Source: Sulfurovum sp.
GTDB lineage: Bacteria > Campylobacterota > Campylobacteria > Campylobacterales > Sulfurovaceae
NCBI GenBank assembly: GCA_020721345.1
Contig: DYMX01000003.1
Span: 1 to 61,834, forward strand
Length of the DNA stretch: 61,834 nucleotides
Direction: 5' to 3'
Below, one piece after another: positions 37,841 through 48,116 of this stretch. A model generated the notes under the pieces. That model did not search any database. It worked only from the letters and a program-made list of their open reading frames with translations, and was not told where the DNA came from. The first letter of the stretch is position 1. Each line of letters begins with the position of its first letter. Both the position numbers and the translations under genes were made by a program.

Positions 37841-38422
37841 ATGTTTGTATTTTCAAATAACTCAATAATAGCCAAAACATATCCATATTTCAAATGGAGC
37901 GTGTATTTTTTATTGTTTATCAATATGATGATATTCTTTAAAACTCAAACAATCACGGAAGGTATAGAATCTTTGGCATGGCTGGTTTTGCTTATGCTGT
38001 TCGAATGGGAAACCACTCAATTAAACAAACCATATATTTCAGTACATGAAAAGAGGCTGATCTTTGCATTAACAATGATAGCGTATATATTTGTCATCTA
38101 TAGCGCTTATGATTATACGACACCTGAGTATATTAAAGAAAAGGGCAAACTTGATATGTATAATGCTATCACTTGGCTATTGGCTGTTATTTTGATTGAA
38201 TATGATGTTTATTTCCCAGGTAAATATTATAGAACAGAATGGATTATAAGAAATATATTAAAAGTAATACTTTACGGCATCCTCTTTATGGTGGCGGTAT
38301 TGTGGTGGATAGATGGAGAGTTCTTTGATTTTTATGATGCATTTTTATGGATAATATGTTTCTTTTTTATAGAATTAAATATATTAAAATTTGAAGAGGA
38401 AGAGGAGTTTGAAGATGAGTAA
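37841..38422 (+). CDS. Hypothetical multi-TM membrane protein with acidic C-terminus
   Basis: ORF with several hydrophobic segments, ends LKFEEEEEFEDE; start set to ATG at 37841. Confidence 0.7.
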   Translation: MFVFSNNSIIAKTYPYFKWSVYFLLFINMMIFFKTQTITEGIESLAWLVLLMLFEWETTQLNKPYISVHEKRLIFALTMIAYIFVIYSAYDYTTPEYIKEKGKLDMYNAITWLLAVILIEYDVYFPGKYYRTEWIIRNILKVILYGILFMVAVLWWIDGEFFDFYDAFLWIICFFFIELNILKFEEEEEFEDE

Positions 38423-38429
38423 AAACTCA

Positions 38430-39608
38430 TCATTTTACGATATGGCCAACAAATTTTGAATAGTTGTCTATTATCTCCTCACCTTTTCTAAAACCTAAGC
38501 CGCACGCTTCGTAAGCATAAAATGTGCCGGCCTGATAGCTATTGCCATTCATATCTTTGGCCAACTGCGCATATTCTTGATAAACCATTTTATAGTTTTC
38601 ATATTCACCGTCATTTGATTTTAATATATCACCGTCATTATCTATGATAGAAACATTTCCGCCCTCTCTTCCGAATATAGGTTTTTTTACATATTTATGG
38701 TTTGCAATCGGCTCAAAACTTGTTTTTAAAAGTAGGGGATGATTTGGATAAAGATCCCATAATATTTTCATGATACCTTTACTTTGAAAAAGCAGTGTAT
38801 ATGCGGGATTGAAGATTATCGCTTTTTCATTTTGTATTATCTGCTCTAGCAGCATAGCAAGGTCCGGTTCTTCTATAGCTATCATTTCCCATGGAATAAG
38901 CTTGAACCAAAGTTCATAATTTTCATCTTCAAAAACAATGCCGTCTTCTTTGGAAAAGTCTATCTCGTCTGCAAATGCAAACTTGGTTTTAAAACCGGCT
39001 TTTGAGGCAATATGCTGCAATAACCTCACGGTGTTTTCTTCTTCGATATTGCCCCTAATGGATGTGAATAAAAATTTCCATCCTTCATAGAGATGATCAA
39101 ATCTATCAATATCGCTATCTATGGTTACAATTCTTTTGAAATTATCAACAAGTGCTTCATATATGCCGTTAAATTGTAAACTTTCTTCTAAGCCGTTATA
39201 TTTAAGTATCGCCCATTGAATTATAGTAGTTTCAAATAACGATGTTGGCGTATCTGCATTAAATTCAAGCAGTTTTATAGGCAGACCGTCAATTCCACCT
39301 GCAAGATCAAATCTCCCGTATAAATGCCAATGCACATCGTTTTCCCAAGATAGTTTTATGGTGTTTATAAGATTGAACGGTATGCCTATATCATGAAAAA
39401 GGTTATTGTCTATGATGTATTGCCCTGCTTTTATAAACATATCGTAAAGTTCATTTGCCGCATTTTCAAAAGATAAAGCCTCTTGCTCTGAAATTGCGAT
39501 TATCTCATCTGATATATAGTTGCTGTTATCGCTGTCTGTGTGCCAAAAAAAACCAAGTGATTCTAGGTATTTTTTATCAATTTCTTTAACTTGTCGCAAT
39601 TCAATCAT
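38430..39608 (-). CDS. Glutathionylspermidine synthase family (ATP-grasp) protein
   Basis: LPIKLLEFNADTPTSLFETTIIQW, YTLLFQSKGIMKILWDLYPNHPLLLKTSFE, KKPIFGREGGNVSI. Confidence 0.9.
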   Translation of the reverse strand: MIELRQVKEIDKKYLESLGFFWHTDSDNSNYISDEIIAISEQEALSFENAANELYDMFIKAGQYIIDNNLFHDIGIPFNLINTIKLSWENDVHWHLYGRFDLAGGIDGLPIKLLEFNADTPTSLFETTIIQWAILKYNGLEESLQFNGIYEALVDNFKRIVTIDSDIDRFDHLYEGWKFLFTSIRGNIEEENTVRLLQHIASKAGFKTKFAFADEIDFSKEDGIVFEDENYELWFKLIPWEMIAIEEPDLAMLLEQIIQNEKAIIFNPAYTLLFQSKGIMKILWDLYPNHPLLLKTSFEPIANHKYVKKPIFGREGGNVSIIDNDGDILKSNDGEYENYKMVYQEYAQLAKDMNGNSYQAGTFYAYEACGLGFRKGEEIIDNYSKFVGHIVK

Positions 39609-39610
39609 AT

Positions 39611-40231
39611 TTATCCGCCAAAAAAGCCGCTGCTCTTAGATGATGAACTACTGCTTGAGCCAAAAAATCCGCTTCTGGAATTTTTATTTTTACTTTTATC
39701 ATTAACGCTCGTTTTTTTATTGAAGTTTTCAACGCTTCTGGAGTATGTCGATGGCGTTTTGTATCCCGCTTGTCTATTTTGCTGATAATTTTGGTTTCCA
39801 AATAACTTACTCCCTATCCATGAGCCGATAATAGCTCCGGCAGCGCTGGCTAGTATAGCTTCACCTAGACCCATGCCCCCATTTGATACTGTGCTATTGT
39901 TCGGATTTGTCAGATTCGAAGTATTATTATCTATTTTCGCGCCTTCGTCTTTTATCAATTTATCCATCTCTTCTTTTGTTAGAACCTTCTCTGTGCCGTT
40001 TAGCTCTTGCAGAACAATTCTTGTTTCATCCGATGGATACTCGTCTTTTATTTTGTATTTGCCTTTTTCTGTTTCTTCTATTATGACAAATGCGCCGTTT
40101 TTTTGATTCTCTTCTGAACTATTTTCTTGTTCTTGATTTTGATCTTGACATCCTGCGACTCCAGAGGCGAGTAATATTGCTAAACCGGTTGTGCTTAAAA
40201 TAGTATTTGAAAATGTTTTGATATATTTCAT
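39611..40231 (-). CDS. UPF0323-like lipoprotein with Ser/Gly/Phe-rich C-terminal tail
   Basis: Lipobox GVAGC; Gly-rich GGMGLGEAILASAAGAIIGSWIGSKLFG; C-terminus RSGFFGSSSSSSSKSSGFFGG. Confidence 0.85.
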   Translation of the reverse strand: MKYIKTFSNTILSTTGLAILLASGVAGCQDQNQEQENSSEENQKNGAFVIIEETEKGKYKIKDEYPSDETRIVLQELNGTEKVLTKEEMDKLIKDEGAKIDNNTSNLTNPNNSTVSNGGMGLGEAILASAAGAIIGSWIGSKLFGNQNYQQNRQAGYKTPSTYSRSVENFNKKTSVNDKSKNKNSRSGFFGSSSSSSSKSSGFFGG

Positions 40232-40267
40232 TTAAACCCTTTGTAAAGATTTGAAATTATATCAAAC

Positions 40268-40284
40268 TATCCCAAAATGGGATA
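40268..40284 (-). terminator. Possible ftsZ terminator hairpin
   Basis: TATCCC-ATTTT-GGGATA followed by GTTTGATAT on the minus strand, downstream of the ftsZ stop. Confidence 0.35.
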
Positions 40285-40311
40285 AGAGGAAAGAGGAAGT
40301 TTCTTGTTTTT

Positions 40312-41466
40312 TTAGTCCATTTGCTTTCTTAAGAAAGTCGGAACATTATACAAGTCGTCATCATCCAAATTGTAACCGTTTACAATTTTGCTTGAGTTTC
40401 TATGTATATTTATTCCATTTGTTTGTGAGCTAAAAAGTGTTTGCGGCTCTACTTTTTTATCTGTAGTCAAGTGAGTTTTGGTTTTTTCTTCAAAACCTGT
40501 CGCAACTACAGTAATTTTTATTTCATCTAGCGCATATGATGCATCTGTCGTTGTTCCAAAAATAACATATGCATCTCCATCCGCATTTTCTTGTATTGTT
40601 TCCATAGCTTCTGATATTTCCATCAATGGATAGTCGGGATGCATGTAAAAATGAACCAATACACCTTTTGCACCATCGATCGAGATGTTATCTAAAAGCG
40701 GAGATTCGATCGCAGCCTTTGCTGCTTCATAAGCTGCATTTTCGCCGCTTGCTTTGCCTGTTCCCATTAATGCCATGCCTCTGTGACCCATTACAGTTTT
40801 GATGTCCGCAAAGTCCAGATTTATATCATTTGTGCCATTTGAGATAATGACATTTGATATGCCGCTTACTGCTTGTGCAAGAATGTCATCAACTAGCTTA
40901 AAACTCTCTTTTAGACCAAGATTTTTTTCAACGATCGATAATAGCTTTTCATTTGGAATGATAATAATAGAGTCACTTTCTCGTTTAAGTTCTTCCAATC
41001 CTTCTTTTGAAAGAAGGGATCTTTTTTTGCCTTCGAATTTAAAAGGGGTAGTAACAACAGATACAGTTAGTGCACCAACCTCTTTAGCTACTTGGGCGAT
41101 AACAGGAGCAGCTCCGGTTCCGGTTCCTCCGCCAAGACCCGCAGAGATAAATACCATATCAGAGCCTTTTAAGATACTTCTTAGCTCTTCATAGCTTTCA
41201 AGCGCAGCTTCTCTGCCTTTTTCGGGAACCATTCCGGCACCCTGTCCTCCTGTGGTATTGACACCCAGTTTAACTTTATACGGCGCCAAAGAACCCTCGA
41301 GTGCTTGACCGTCGGTGTTTGCTGCTATAAGATCAATGTCCTTGACACCCTCTTTGATCATATGATTTATCATATTTCCGCCACCGCCGCCGACACCGAT
41401 TACTTTGATCTTTGCACCTGTAGTGCAGTATTTTGTTTCAACTACATCAATTTCAAAAGCTTCCAT
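40312..41466 (-). CDS. ftsZ: Cell division protein FtsZ
   Basis: IKVIGVGGGGGNMINHMI, AGLGGGTGTGAAPVIA tubulin signature. Confidence 0.98.
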   Translation of the reverse strand: MEAFEIDVVETKYCTTGAKIKVIGVGGGGGNMINHMIKEGVKDIDLIAANTDGQALEGSLAPYKVKLGVNTTGGQGAGMVPEKGREAALESYEELRSILKGSDMVFISAGLGGGTGTGAAPVIAQVAKEVGALTVSVVTTPFKFEGKKRSLLSKEGLEELKRESDSIIIIPNEKLLSIVEKNLGLKESFKLVDDILAQAVSGISNVIISNGTNDINLDFADIKTVMGHRGMALMGTGKASGENAAYEAAKAAIESPLLDNISIDGAKGVLVHFYMHPDYPLMEISEAMETIQENADGDAYVIFGTTTDASYALDEIKITVVATGFEEKTKTHLTTDKKVEPQTLFSSQTNGINIHRNSSKIVNGYNLDDDDLYNVPTFLRKQMD

Positions 41467-41484
41467 CTTCTCTCCTTTCTTTTG

Positions 41485-42873
41485 TTAAAATAACTGCTTT
41501 AACCAAGTTACAACCTTATTTATTTGATTGTTGCTATGCTTGTCTGCTTTGGTCATATCTTCCAATGAAATTTTTTCAATTTTTTCATTTTCTTGGATTC
41601 TTGAAGTTACAAAACGATTGTCTTCTTTTTTGATATCCTCTGCTTGACTAGAAATTTTTATATCTTTTAAATTCTCTTTATCATCTTTTTTATTATGAAG
41701 TAGATTTTGAGAATAGTTAATCTCGTATTCTGCATGTTCGCCGTTTTTATATAGAAGAAGACCGATAACGGAAGAGAAAGCAGGATTTTTCAACTCTTCA
41801 AACATTCCTTTGATATTACTTATATTCGGAGAAATGATTCTGACGGGCATATTAGAAAAAATTGATTGTGCTAAATCTCTAATTCCTTTTAGATTTGTAC
41901 CGCCACCGGTTAATATTACTCCAGATCCAACTTTTTCTTTTAGACCGCTTTTTTCAAACATTTTCTCTAATATTAACAATGTCTCTTCGATTCTTGCTAA
42001 TATTACATCTCTTATAATGTCTAAAGAAACTAAGCTCTTTTTATCATCATTGCCAATAATAGGAAGTTCCACGGAATCCATTGATGTATCCGTCAAGTCG
42101 CCGTATTGCAATTTGATTTCTTCGGCAACATTCAACGGCGTATGAAGAGCAATCGATAAATCGCTTGTTATATGGTTAGAACCTATTCCAAAAAAATCAC
42201 TGTGTCTTATTGCATTTCCGGTATATACTGTCAATGTGCTGGTTTGTCCGCCTAGATCTATTATGGCAACCCCAAGTTCTTTGTCGTCGCTGTTGATAGT
42301 TGCAATCGAAGAAGCATAACCGTTCATAACTATATCTTCTATATCGATACCGGCAGATTTTACCGCTTTTTTTAGATTGGATAAATTTGACTTTTGAGTC
42401 ATTATGATATTTACTTCAGCTTCAAGCCTTGTTGCATTCATGCCGTAAGGATCTTCTACGAAATCTTGGTCATCCACTTTGAAGTTATAAGGAAGAACAT
42501 GTATGATCTCGTATTCGCTGGGAACATTTGCATTATACAGAGCGGTATTTAAAACTCTGCGTATCTCTTTTATGCCTATATCTTTATGAGGAATATTTAC
42601 TATTCCGCTTGAGTTGATACTTTTTGTGTATGAATTTGAGATAGAAACGATAGTAGTGTCAATATTGCTTCCGGCAATTCTTTTTGCATCGCTTACGGCT
42701 TTTTTTATCGCTTTTGACGCAAGTTCGATATTGACCATAGAACCCTTCTTTATTCCTTGAGATTTTACTATACCGTGACCTAAGATTTGCAGTTGATTAT
42801 CGTCAAGTTTGTCGGCGATAATTGCACAAATTTTTGTTGAACCGATATCAATCGCAAGAATATTTTTATTCAA
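41485..42873 (-). CDS. ftsA: Cell division protein FtsA
   Basis: ILAIDIGSTKICAIIAD, GVAIIDLGGQTSTLTVYTG, VILTGGGTNLKGI. Confidence 0.96.
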   Translation of the reverse strand: MNKNILAIDIGSTKICAIIADKLDDNQLQILGHGIVKSQGIKKGSMVNIELASKAIKKAVSDAKRIAGSNIDTTIVSISNSYTKSINSSGIVNIPHKDIGIKEIRRVLNTALYNANVPSEYEIIHVLPYNFKVDDQDFVEDPYGMNATRLEAEVNIIMTQKSNLSNLKKAVKSAGIDIEDIVMNGYASSIATINSDDKELGVAIIDLGGQTSTLTVYTGNAIRHSDFFGIGSNHITSDLSIALHTPLNVAEEIKLQYGDLTDTSMDSVELPIIGNDDKKSLVSLDIIRDVILARIEETLLILEKMFEKSGLKEKVGSGVILTGGGTNLKGIRDLAQSIFSNMPVRIISPNISNIKGMFEELKNPAFSSVIGLLLYKNGEHAEYEINYSQNLLHNKKDDKENLKDIKISSQAEDIKKEDNRFVTSRIQENEKIEKISLEDMTKADKHSNNQINKVVTWLKQLF

Positions 42874-44344
42874 GATTCATCCCTTTTGAATAAATTTTCG
42901 TACTGTATTGTTTATTCAATGCATTAAGCAAGCCGTTCTCTAAAACCTTATTTTTAAGTTGACTTACACCTTGATTAATCAAAAACAAATCCTTTTGACC
43001 ATTTTGGGATATTTTTTGTGAGATAATTCTATAAACTACCACCTTGTCCGATAGCTTGATTATACCTCGTTCTTTTTTTGATGTCAATAGTTTTTGTAAA
43101 AATTGTAAACTTTCTTCGTTACTAAGTGTCAATATATTTTTGTTTTCGTTAACATTGATTTGAATTGTATTTTGAGCCGTTTTGTTGTCAATGCTTTTGA
43201 GTTTTTCTTCTGCTAATTTTTGTAAATTAGTTAATTGCTCTTGTTTTGTATAGTCATTTGTAATATATGTTTTTGCTTCTTCGAAAGTCATTGGTTTCGG
43301 CTCTGTGATAGAAACAAGTTTAATAGTGGCATACCTGTCACCCAAAAGTTTAGGTTTTATAAAATCGCCTGCTTTCGCACTTTGAAGTTCTGCTATAAGT
43401 TCTTTTGGAACAGTTGGGTCTTTATCGGTCATGACCAATGTTTGCTCCGATTTGATTTTTGATTTTTTAAAATCTATATAGGTTCTTTGTGCAATTTTTT
43501 CTCCTTTTGCTTTTTGAATTTCAGATGTTATAAAAGGTTTCATCATATCAATTGATAACTTTTCACCGTTTTGACCACTGTATTTATTTGCATTGGCTTT
43601 ATAAAAATCTTCTATTTCTTTAGGCGTGACCTCTATATTATTTGTTATATTCCACACAATTTCGACATTGAATTTTTTTGGATTTTGATATTTATTCTTA
43701 TTGCTTAACCAGTATTTTTTTATCTTCTCTTCGTCTATTGCTATTTTGACATCATTTGATGTTAGTATGGTCAATGATACTTCATCTGAAATATCAAGTG
43801 GCATAGCAACTGCTTTGTCTTCCGCATTTAATGAATTTGTTTTTAAAAGCGTTGTCAATTTATTTACAATAATATCGTCTTTTAGAATATCTTCAAAGAT
43901 TTTTGCCTTAAGACCTTGTGAAGATAGATATTGATCATAGACTTTCTTGTCAAATTTACCGGCAGTTTGAAATCCTTCTATTGATTGTAATGTTTTTGCT
44001 ACTTCATCGTCGCTTGCTTTTATGCCATATTCTTTGGCAAGATTAAGCATAAGAGCCTGTGTTTTGACAATTTCAAATGCCTGTTTTTCTATTCCTATCT
44101 CTTTTGCTTTTTTATCGTCAAGTGTGCCTTGTAGCTGTTGGTTGTATCTATCGTAAAGAGATTTGTAAGCCATTTGGTATCTGTATTTGTCGATCTCTAC
44201 CTCACCTACTTTTGCGATTTTATCACCTTTGAAACCGATATTGTAATCTCCCCATCCGACAAAGCCTGCTCCTATAAAAGCAATAGTTGCGATCCAAATG
44301 GTCCAAACTAAATATCTATTGTGTTTTTGCATCCAATTTATCAT
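42866..44344 (-). CDS. PpiD/SurA-type SurA_N domain peptidyl-prolyl isomerase
   Basis: MQKHNRYLVWTIWIATIAFIGAGFVGWG TM anchor; VGEVEIDKYRYQMAYKSLYDRYNQQLQG SurA_N-like. Confidence 0.88.
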   Translation of the reverse strand: MINWMQKHNRYLVWTIWIATIAFIGAGFVGWGDYNIGFKGDKIAKVGEVEIDKYRYQMAYKSLYDRYNQQLQGTLDDKKAKEIGIEKQAFEIVKTQALMLNLAKEYGIKASDDEVAKTLQSIEGFQTAGKFDKKVYDQYLSSQGLKAKIFEDILKDDIIVNKLTTLLKTNSLNAEDKAVAMPLDISDEVSLTILTSNDVKIAIDEEKIKKYWLSNKNKYQNPKKFNVEIVWNITNNIEVTPKEIEDFYKANANKYSGQNGEKLSIDMMKPFITSEIQKAKGEKIAQRTYIDFKKSKIKSEQTLVMTDKDPTVPKELIAELQSAKAGDFIKPKLLGDRYATIKLVSITEPKPMTFEEAKTYITNDYTKQEQLTNLQKLAEEKLKSIDNKTAQNTIQINVNENKNILTLSNEESLQFLQKLLTSKKERGIIKLSDKVVVYRIISQKISQNGQKDLFLINQGVSQLKNKVLENGLLNALNKQYSTKIYSKGMNLE

Positions 44345-44445
44345 TTTTTATCTACCTTCAATTTAAAAAAATATATAATATTTTAGTCAACTTGTCATTA
44401 AGTGCAATTGAAATGTTTTGATTTTTGATTTTAAGCAGGAGTTTT

Positions 44446-45753
44446 ATGGAGTTTTCAAACAAAGAATTAATGCAAAAGGATATTGAATACATTTGGCATC
44501 CATGCACTCAAATGAAAGATCATGAGCAGATACCTATAATCCCAATAAAAAACGCTAAAGGCGTATATTTATATGACTTTGATGGCAATAAATACATAGA
44601 TGCCATTAGCAGCTGGTGGGTAAATATCTTTGGGCATTCAAATGAATACATCAATAATAAGATAAAAAATCAATTAGATTTGCTTGAACATGTTATTTTG
44701 GCCGGCTTTACACATAAGCCTGCTATTGATCTAGCTGAGAAATTAGTCAAAATTACTCCTGATGGATTAAATAAGGTATTTTATGCAGATAACGGGTCAA
44801 GTGCAGTAGAAATTGCCCTTAAAATGAGTTATCACTATCATCTTAACGTCAATGATAAAAGAACACTGTTTTTATCTCTTTCCAATAGTTATCACGGAGA
44901 GACGATAGGAGCCTTAAGCGTCGGTGATGTTGAATTGTATAAAAAAACATATAAGCCGCTTTTGCTAGAGTGCATTCAAACTCCTGTACCAAAAGATCAG
45001 ACACTGCAGTCAGCCAATGATGCGCTGTCGGTATTGGAAAATATTTTGAAAAAAGAAGGCAGCGGTATCTCTGCTTTTATTGTTGAGCCTCTCGTGCAAG
45101 GGGCTGGCGGTATGCATATGTATCATGCGGAATATTTAAGGGGAGCTAGAGAACTGACAAAAAAATACGGCATTCATTTGATTGTTGATGAAATAATGAC
45201 AGGTTTTGGCAGGACGGGTAAAATGTTTGCATGTCAATATGCCGAAATCGAGCCTGACTTTATGACTTTGTCAAAAGGTCTTACGGGCGGGTATCTTCCG
45301 CTATCGGCCGTGATGACAACAGACAATGTTTACAATGCATTCTATTGCGACTATAACGAATATAAAGCTTTTTTGCATTCACACAGTTATACCGGAAATG
45401 CCTTGGCATGTACAGCCGCTATTGCCACTTTGGAAATATTTGAAAAAGAAAACACTATTGAAAAAAATGTAGAATTAAGTAGGCATATGAAAAAAAATAT
45501 GGCTAGATTTGATAATTTAAAAAATGTAAAAAACTGTAGAATTTTAGGAATGATAGCAGTAATTGAACTTACGGAAAATGACATAAATAAAAGAGTAGGA
45601 TTGAAAATTTATGAATATGCATTATCCAGAGGAGTTTTAGTGCGACCGCTAGGCAGCACCATATATGTTATGCCGCCATTTATTATAACCAAAGATGAAA
45701 TTGATACGATATTTGACACAATCTATAATGCAATAGTAGAAATAAAAAATTGA
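44446..45753 (+). CDS. bioA: Adenosylmethionine-8-amino-7-oxononanoate aminotransferase
   Basis: WHPCTQMKDHE, SSWWVNIFGHSN, YADNGSSAVEIALKMS, SKGLTGGYLPLSAVMTT; start set to ATG at 44446. Confidence 0.96.
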   Translation: MEFSNKELMQKDIEYIWHPCTQMKDHEQIPIIPIKNAKGVYLYDFDGNKYIDAISSWWVNIFGHSNEYINNKIKNQLDLLEHVILAGFTHKPAIDLAEKLVKITPDGLNKVFYADNGSSAVEIALKMSYHYHLNVNDKRTLFLSLSNSYHGETIGALSVGDVELYKKTYKPLLLECIQTPVPKDQTLQSANDALSVLENILKKEGSGISAFIVEPLVQGAGGMHMYHAEYLRGARELTKKYGIHLIVDEIMTGFGRTGKMFACQYAEIEPDFMTLSKGLTGGYLPLSAVMTTDNVYNAFYCDYNEYKAFLHSHSYTGNALACTAAIATLEIFEKENTIEKNVELSRHMKKNMARFDNLKNVKNCRILGMIAVIELTENDINKRVGLKIYEYALSRGVLVRPLGSTIYVMPPFIITKDEIDTIFDTIYNAIVEIKN

Positions 45754-45759
45754 ATTTAA

Positions 45760-47070
45760 TCAATGCTCACTTTTAAATAAAAATGAGAAGAAGCCTTTTT
45801 TTCTTTTTAGGTTTTTGTATAGAATATTTGCTCTTTCTAGCCCAAGATCATGAGCTTTTTTATAAAAATGCAAAGAATATTCAAGATTTTTCTTTGTCCC
45901 GATACCATATTCGCAGTATTGACCGAGATCACATAAGGCTTCAGGGTAATCAAGAAGCGCTAATTCTTTCGTCATTTCGCATGCTTTTATATTATCTTTT
46001 TCAAATATGTCGCCTTTGTACAGTTCCCTTGCAAATACCAATTTTCCCAAGCTCGATTCTGTTGCGCCGCAAATAAGAGTAAGCTGGACTGCTTCATCAA
46101 TTTGTTTGTTTTCTTTCAGTCTTTGAATATATTTTGAAATTTTTAATATTTCTATCTCTTTGTATCCAAAGTTTGATATCCTATGCATCCAATTCGCAGC
46201 AGATTTTTGAAGTGTATAATTTTTGTCGTCAACATGAAATAGCGCAATATTTTGAAATCTATGAAATACATCGGAAACAGGAGGATATTTTGTGTCGTAT
46301 AGGCTACCGTTTTTATTTTCAGAGTCTTGGATGCCTGGTGAACCGTTATGCACCTTAATCGTTTCTATATCTATATCAATTAACATTTCTAGATCTCCTT
46401 CTAGTGTTTCATTGTTTTTTTGAATCTCTTCTTGGATTTCTTCTTGGATTTCTTCTTGAACTTCTTCTTGGATTTCAGGAGTATTTTCAATAAGAGTTAT
46501 TTTTGATTCTTCTTCTTCTTTTTTTGTCTCTTCGTTGCGTTCTTTTTTATTTGTAAGAGATAAAAAAATGTCAGAAAAGTCAACTTTGGTTTTTGCCGGC
46601 ATTTCTTGCATAGTTTGTTTTTTTGTCGGTATTTTTTCTATTTCTTCACTGCTTAGCTCAAAGTCTTTGTAGTTTGTAACATAAGATACGGCGCTTTCTT
46701 TTCTTTTCTTTTTTTTAGTATTTTGACCGCTTGAATCAGGCGTATATTTGCCGATTGCATCATTTGATTTTAGTAATCCAAATTCTTCTATGATTGATTT
46801 TTTGTCATCTTTGTTTTTTTGCGTATCGTCTTCTTTTTTATTTTCCTTGTTTGAATCTGCCTGATTATTTAGATACTCTGAAATTAAAACTTGCGCCTGA
46901 CCATAGCTTTTATGTTTTAATAGATCCATAATTTTATCTAGTTGTTCATTTTCTTGAAAGTATTCAAGTTTTAAAAGTTGTAACCTTATAGTCTCATCGT
47001 CAGACATGAAAATTGCAATTTTTATAATTTCCAATCTTTTCTTTATTTGATCCATTTTCTCTCTTGACAA
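45760..47070 (-). CDS. Sel1-repeat-containing hypothetical protein with acidic, repeat-rich linker
   Basis: C-terminal LDYPEALCDLGQYCEYGIGTKKNLEYSLHFYKKAHDLGLERAN (Sel1-like); central EIQEEVQEEIQEEIQEEIQ. Confidence 0.75.
   Translation of the reverse strand: MSREKMDQIKKRLEIIKIAIFMSDDETIRLQLLKLEYFQENEQLDKIMDLLKHKSYGQAQVLISEYLNNQADSNKENKKEDDTQKNKDDKKSIIEEFGLLKSNDAIGKYTPDSSGQNTKKKKRKESAVSYVTNYKDFELSSEEIEKIPTKKQTMQEMPAKTKVDFSDIFLSLTNKKERNEETKKEEEESKITLIENTPEIQEEVQEEIQEEIQEEIQKNNETLEGDLEMLIDIDIETIKVHNGSPGIQDSENKNGSLYDTKYPPVSDVFHRFQNIALFHVDDKNYTLQKSAANWMHRISNFGYKEIEILKISKYIQRLKENKQIDEAVQLTLICGATESSLGKLVFARELYKGDIFEKDNIKACEMTKELALLDYPEALCDLGQYCEYGIGTKKNLEYSLHFYKKAHDLGLERANILYKNLKRKKGFFSFLFKSEH
46420..46478 (-). 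repeat. Imperfect 12-bp in-frame tandem repeat encoding (E-I/V-Q-E)n
   Basis: gaatctcttctt/ggatttcttctt/ggatttcttctt/gaacttcttctt/ggatttc on the + strand. Confidence 0.85.
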
Positions 47071-47176
47071 TTCTAGGTTTTTGGTATTATATCAAAATAA
47101 CTAATACAATTCATATTTAATTTAATATAATTGCGTGATAAAATTTTAAAATCAAATCAAATAACAAGGTTGCGCT

Positions 47177-48094
47177 TTGAATAAGAGTCCACATTTGCCC
47201 GTTTTGTTGAACGAAGTTGTCAATAGTTTTAAAGATATCAAAAGCGGATATTTTGTTGATTGTACACTTGGATACGCAGGTCATAGCAGTGAGATGTTAA
47301 AAAAGTTTCCGCACATTAAACATATAGGTATTGATAGGGATATAGAGGCTATAAATTTTTCAAAAGAAAAACTTAAAGATTTTAAAGATAGAAACACTAT
47401 ATATAAGGGGACATTCGCTGATACTTTTCCTACGCTAAAAGAAGAACCAATAGTCGGAGTATTGGCCGATTTTGGAGTTTCTTCGTTGCAGCTTGATAAG
47501 GCTGAGCGCGGTTTTTCTTTTAACAGTCAAGTTCTTGATATGAGAATGGATAAAGATGCCTCTTTGAGCGCTTATGATGTTGTAAACAGTTATAGTAGTG
47601 AAAAACTCGAATACATCTTTAAAAACTATGGAGAAATAAGAGAATATAGAGAGTTGACAAATGCTATTGTCGAAAAAAGATCAATAAAGCCTGTGACAAG
47701 CGCATTGGAACTAAGCAATATCATTTCGAAGGTTATTCAGAGATACGGCAAAATAAATTCTTCGACATTGGCTTTTCAGGCAATAAGAATAGAGGTAAAC
47801 GGTGAACTTTCCCAGATAGAAAGCTTACTTGATTCTATAGAGAAAAAGCACTATGGCGGCGAGATTGTGACCTTGATAACATTTCATTCGCTAGAAGACA
47901 GACTTGTAAAAAATAGGTTTACAAAATGGGCAAAAAACTGCATATGTGATGAAATGGCTTTTAGATGCACCTGCGGGAATAATCACTCAATGGGCAAGCT
48001 ACTCAATAAAAAACCAATAACCGCAACTTTAGAAGAATTGAAGTATAATCCAAGATCAAGAAGTGCAAAGCTAAGGAGTTTTTGCTTCAATTAA
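47177..48094 (+). CDS. rsmH: 16S rRNA (cytosine(1402)-N(4))-methyltransferase
   Basis: HLPVLLNEVV, DCTLGYAGHSSEML, GVLADFGVSSLQLD, FHSLEDRLVKNRF. Confidence 0.96.
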   Translation: MNKSPHLPVLLNEVVNSFKDIKSGYFVDCTLGYAGHSSEMLKKFPHIKHIGIDRDIEAINFSKEKLKDFKDRNTIYKGTFADTFPTLKEEPIVGVLADFGVSSLQLDKAERGFSFNSQVLDMRMDKDASLSAYDVVNSYSSEKLEYIFKNYGEIREYRELTNAIVEKRSIKPVTSALELSNIISKVIQRYGKINSSTLAFQAIRIEVNGELSQIESLLDSIEKKHYGGEIVTLITFHSLEDRLVKNRFTKWAKNCICDEMAFRCTCGNNHSMGKLLNKKPITATLEELKYNPRSRSAKLRSFCFN

Positions 48095-48116
48095 TGTATA
48101 GTATATAGGGTTTTTA

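Noticed and set aside
46420-46478. Short periodic repeats as a possible CRISPR array
   Set aside because: 12-bp coding repeats without spacers; no cas genes in the window.
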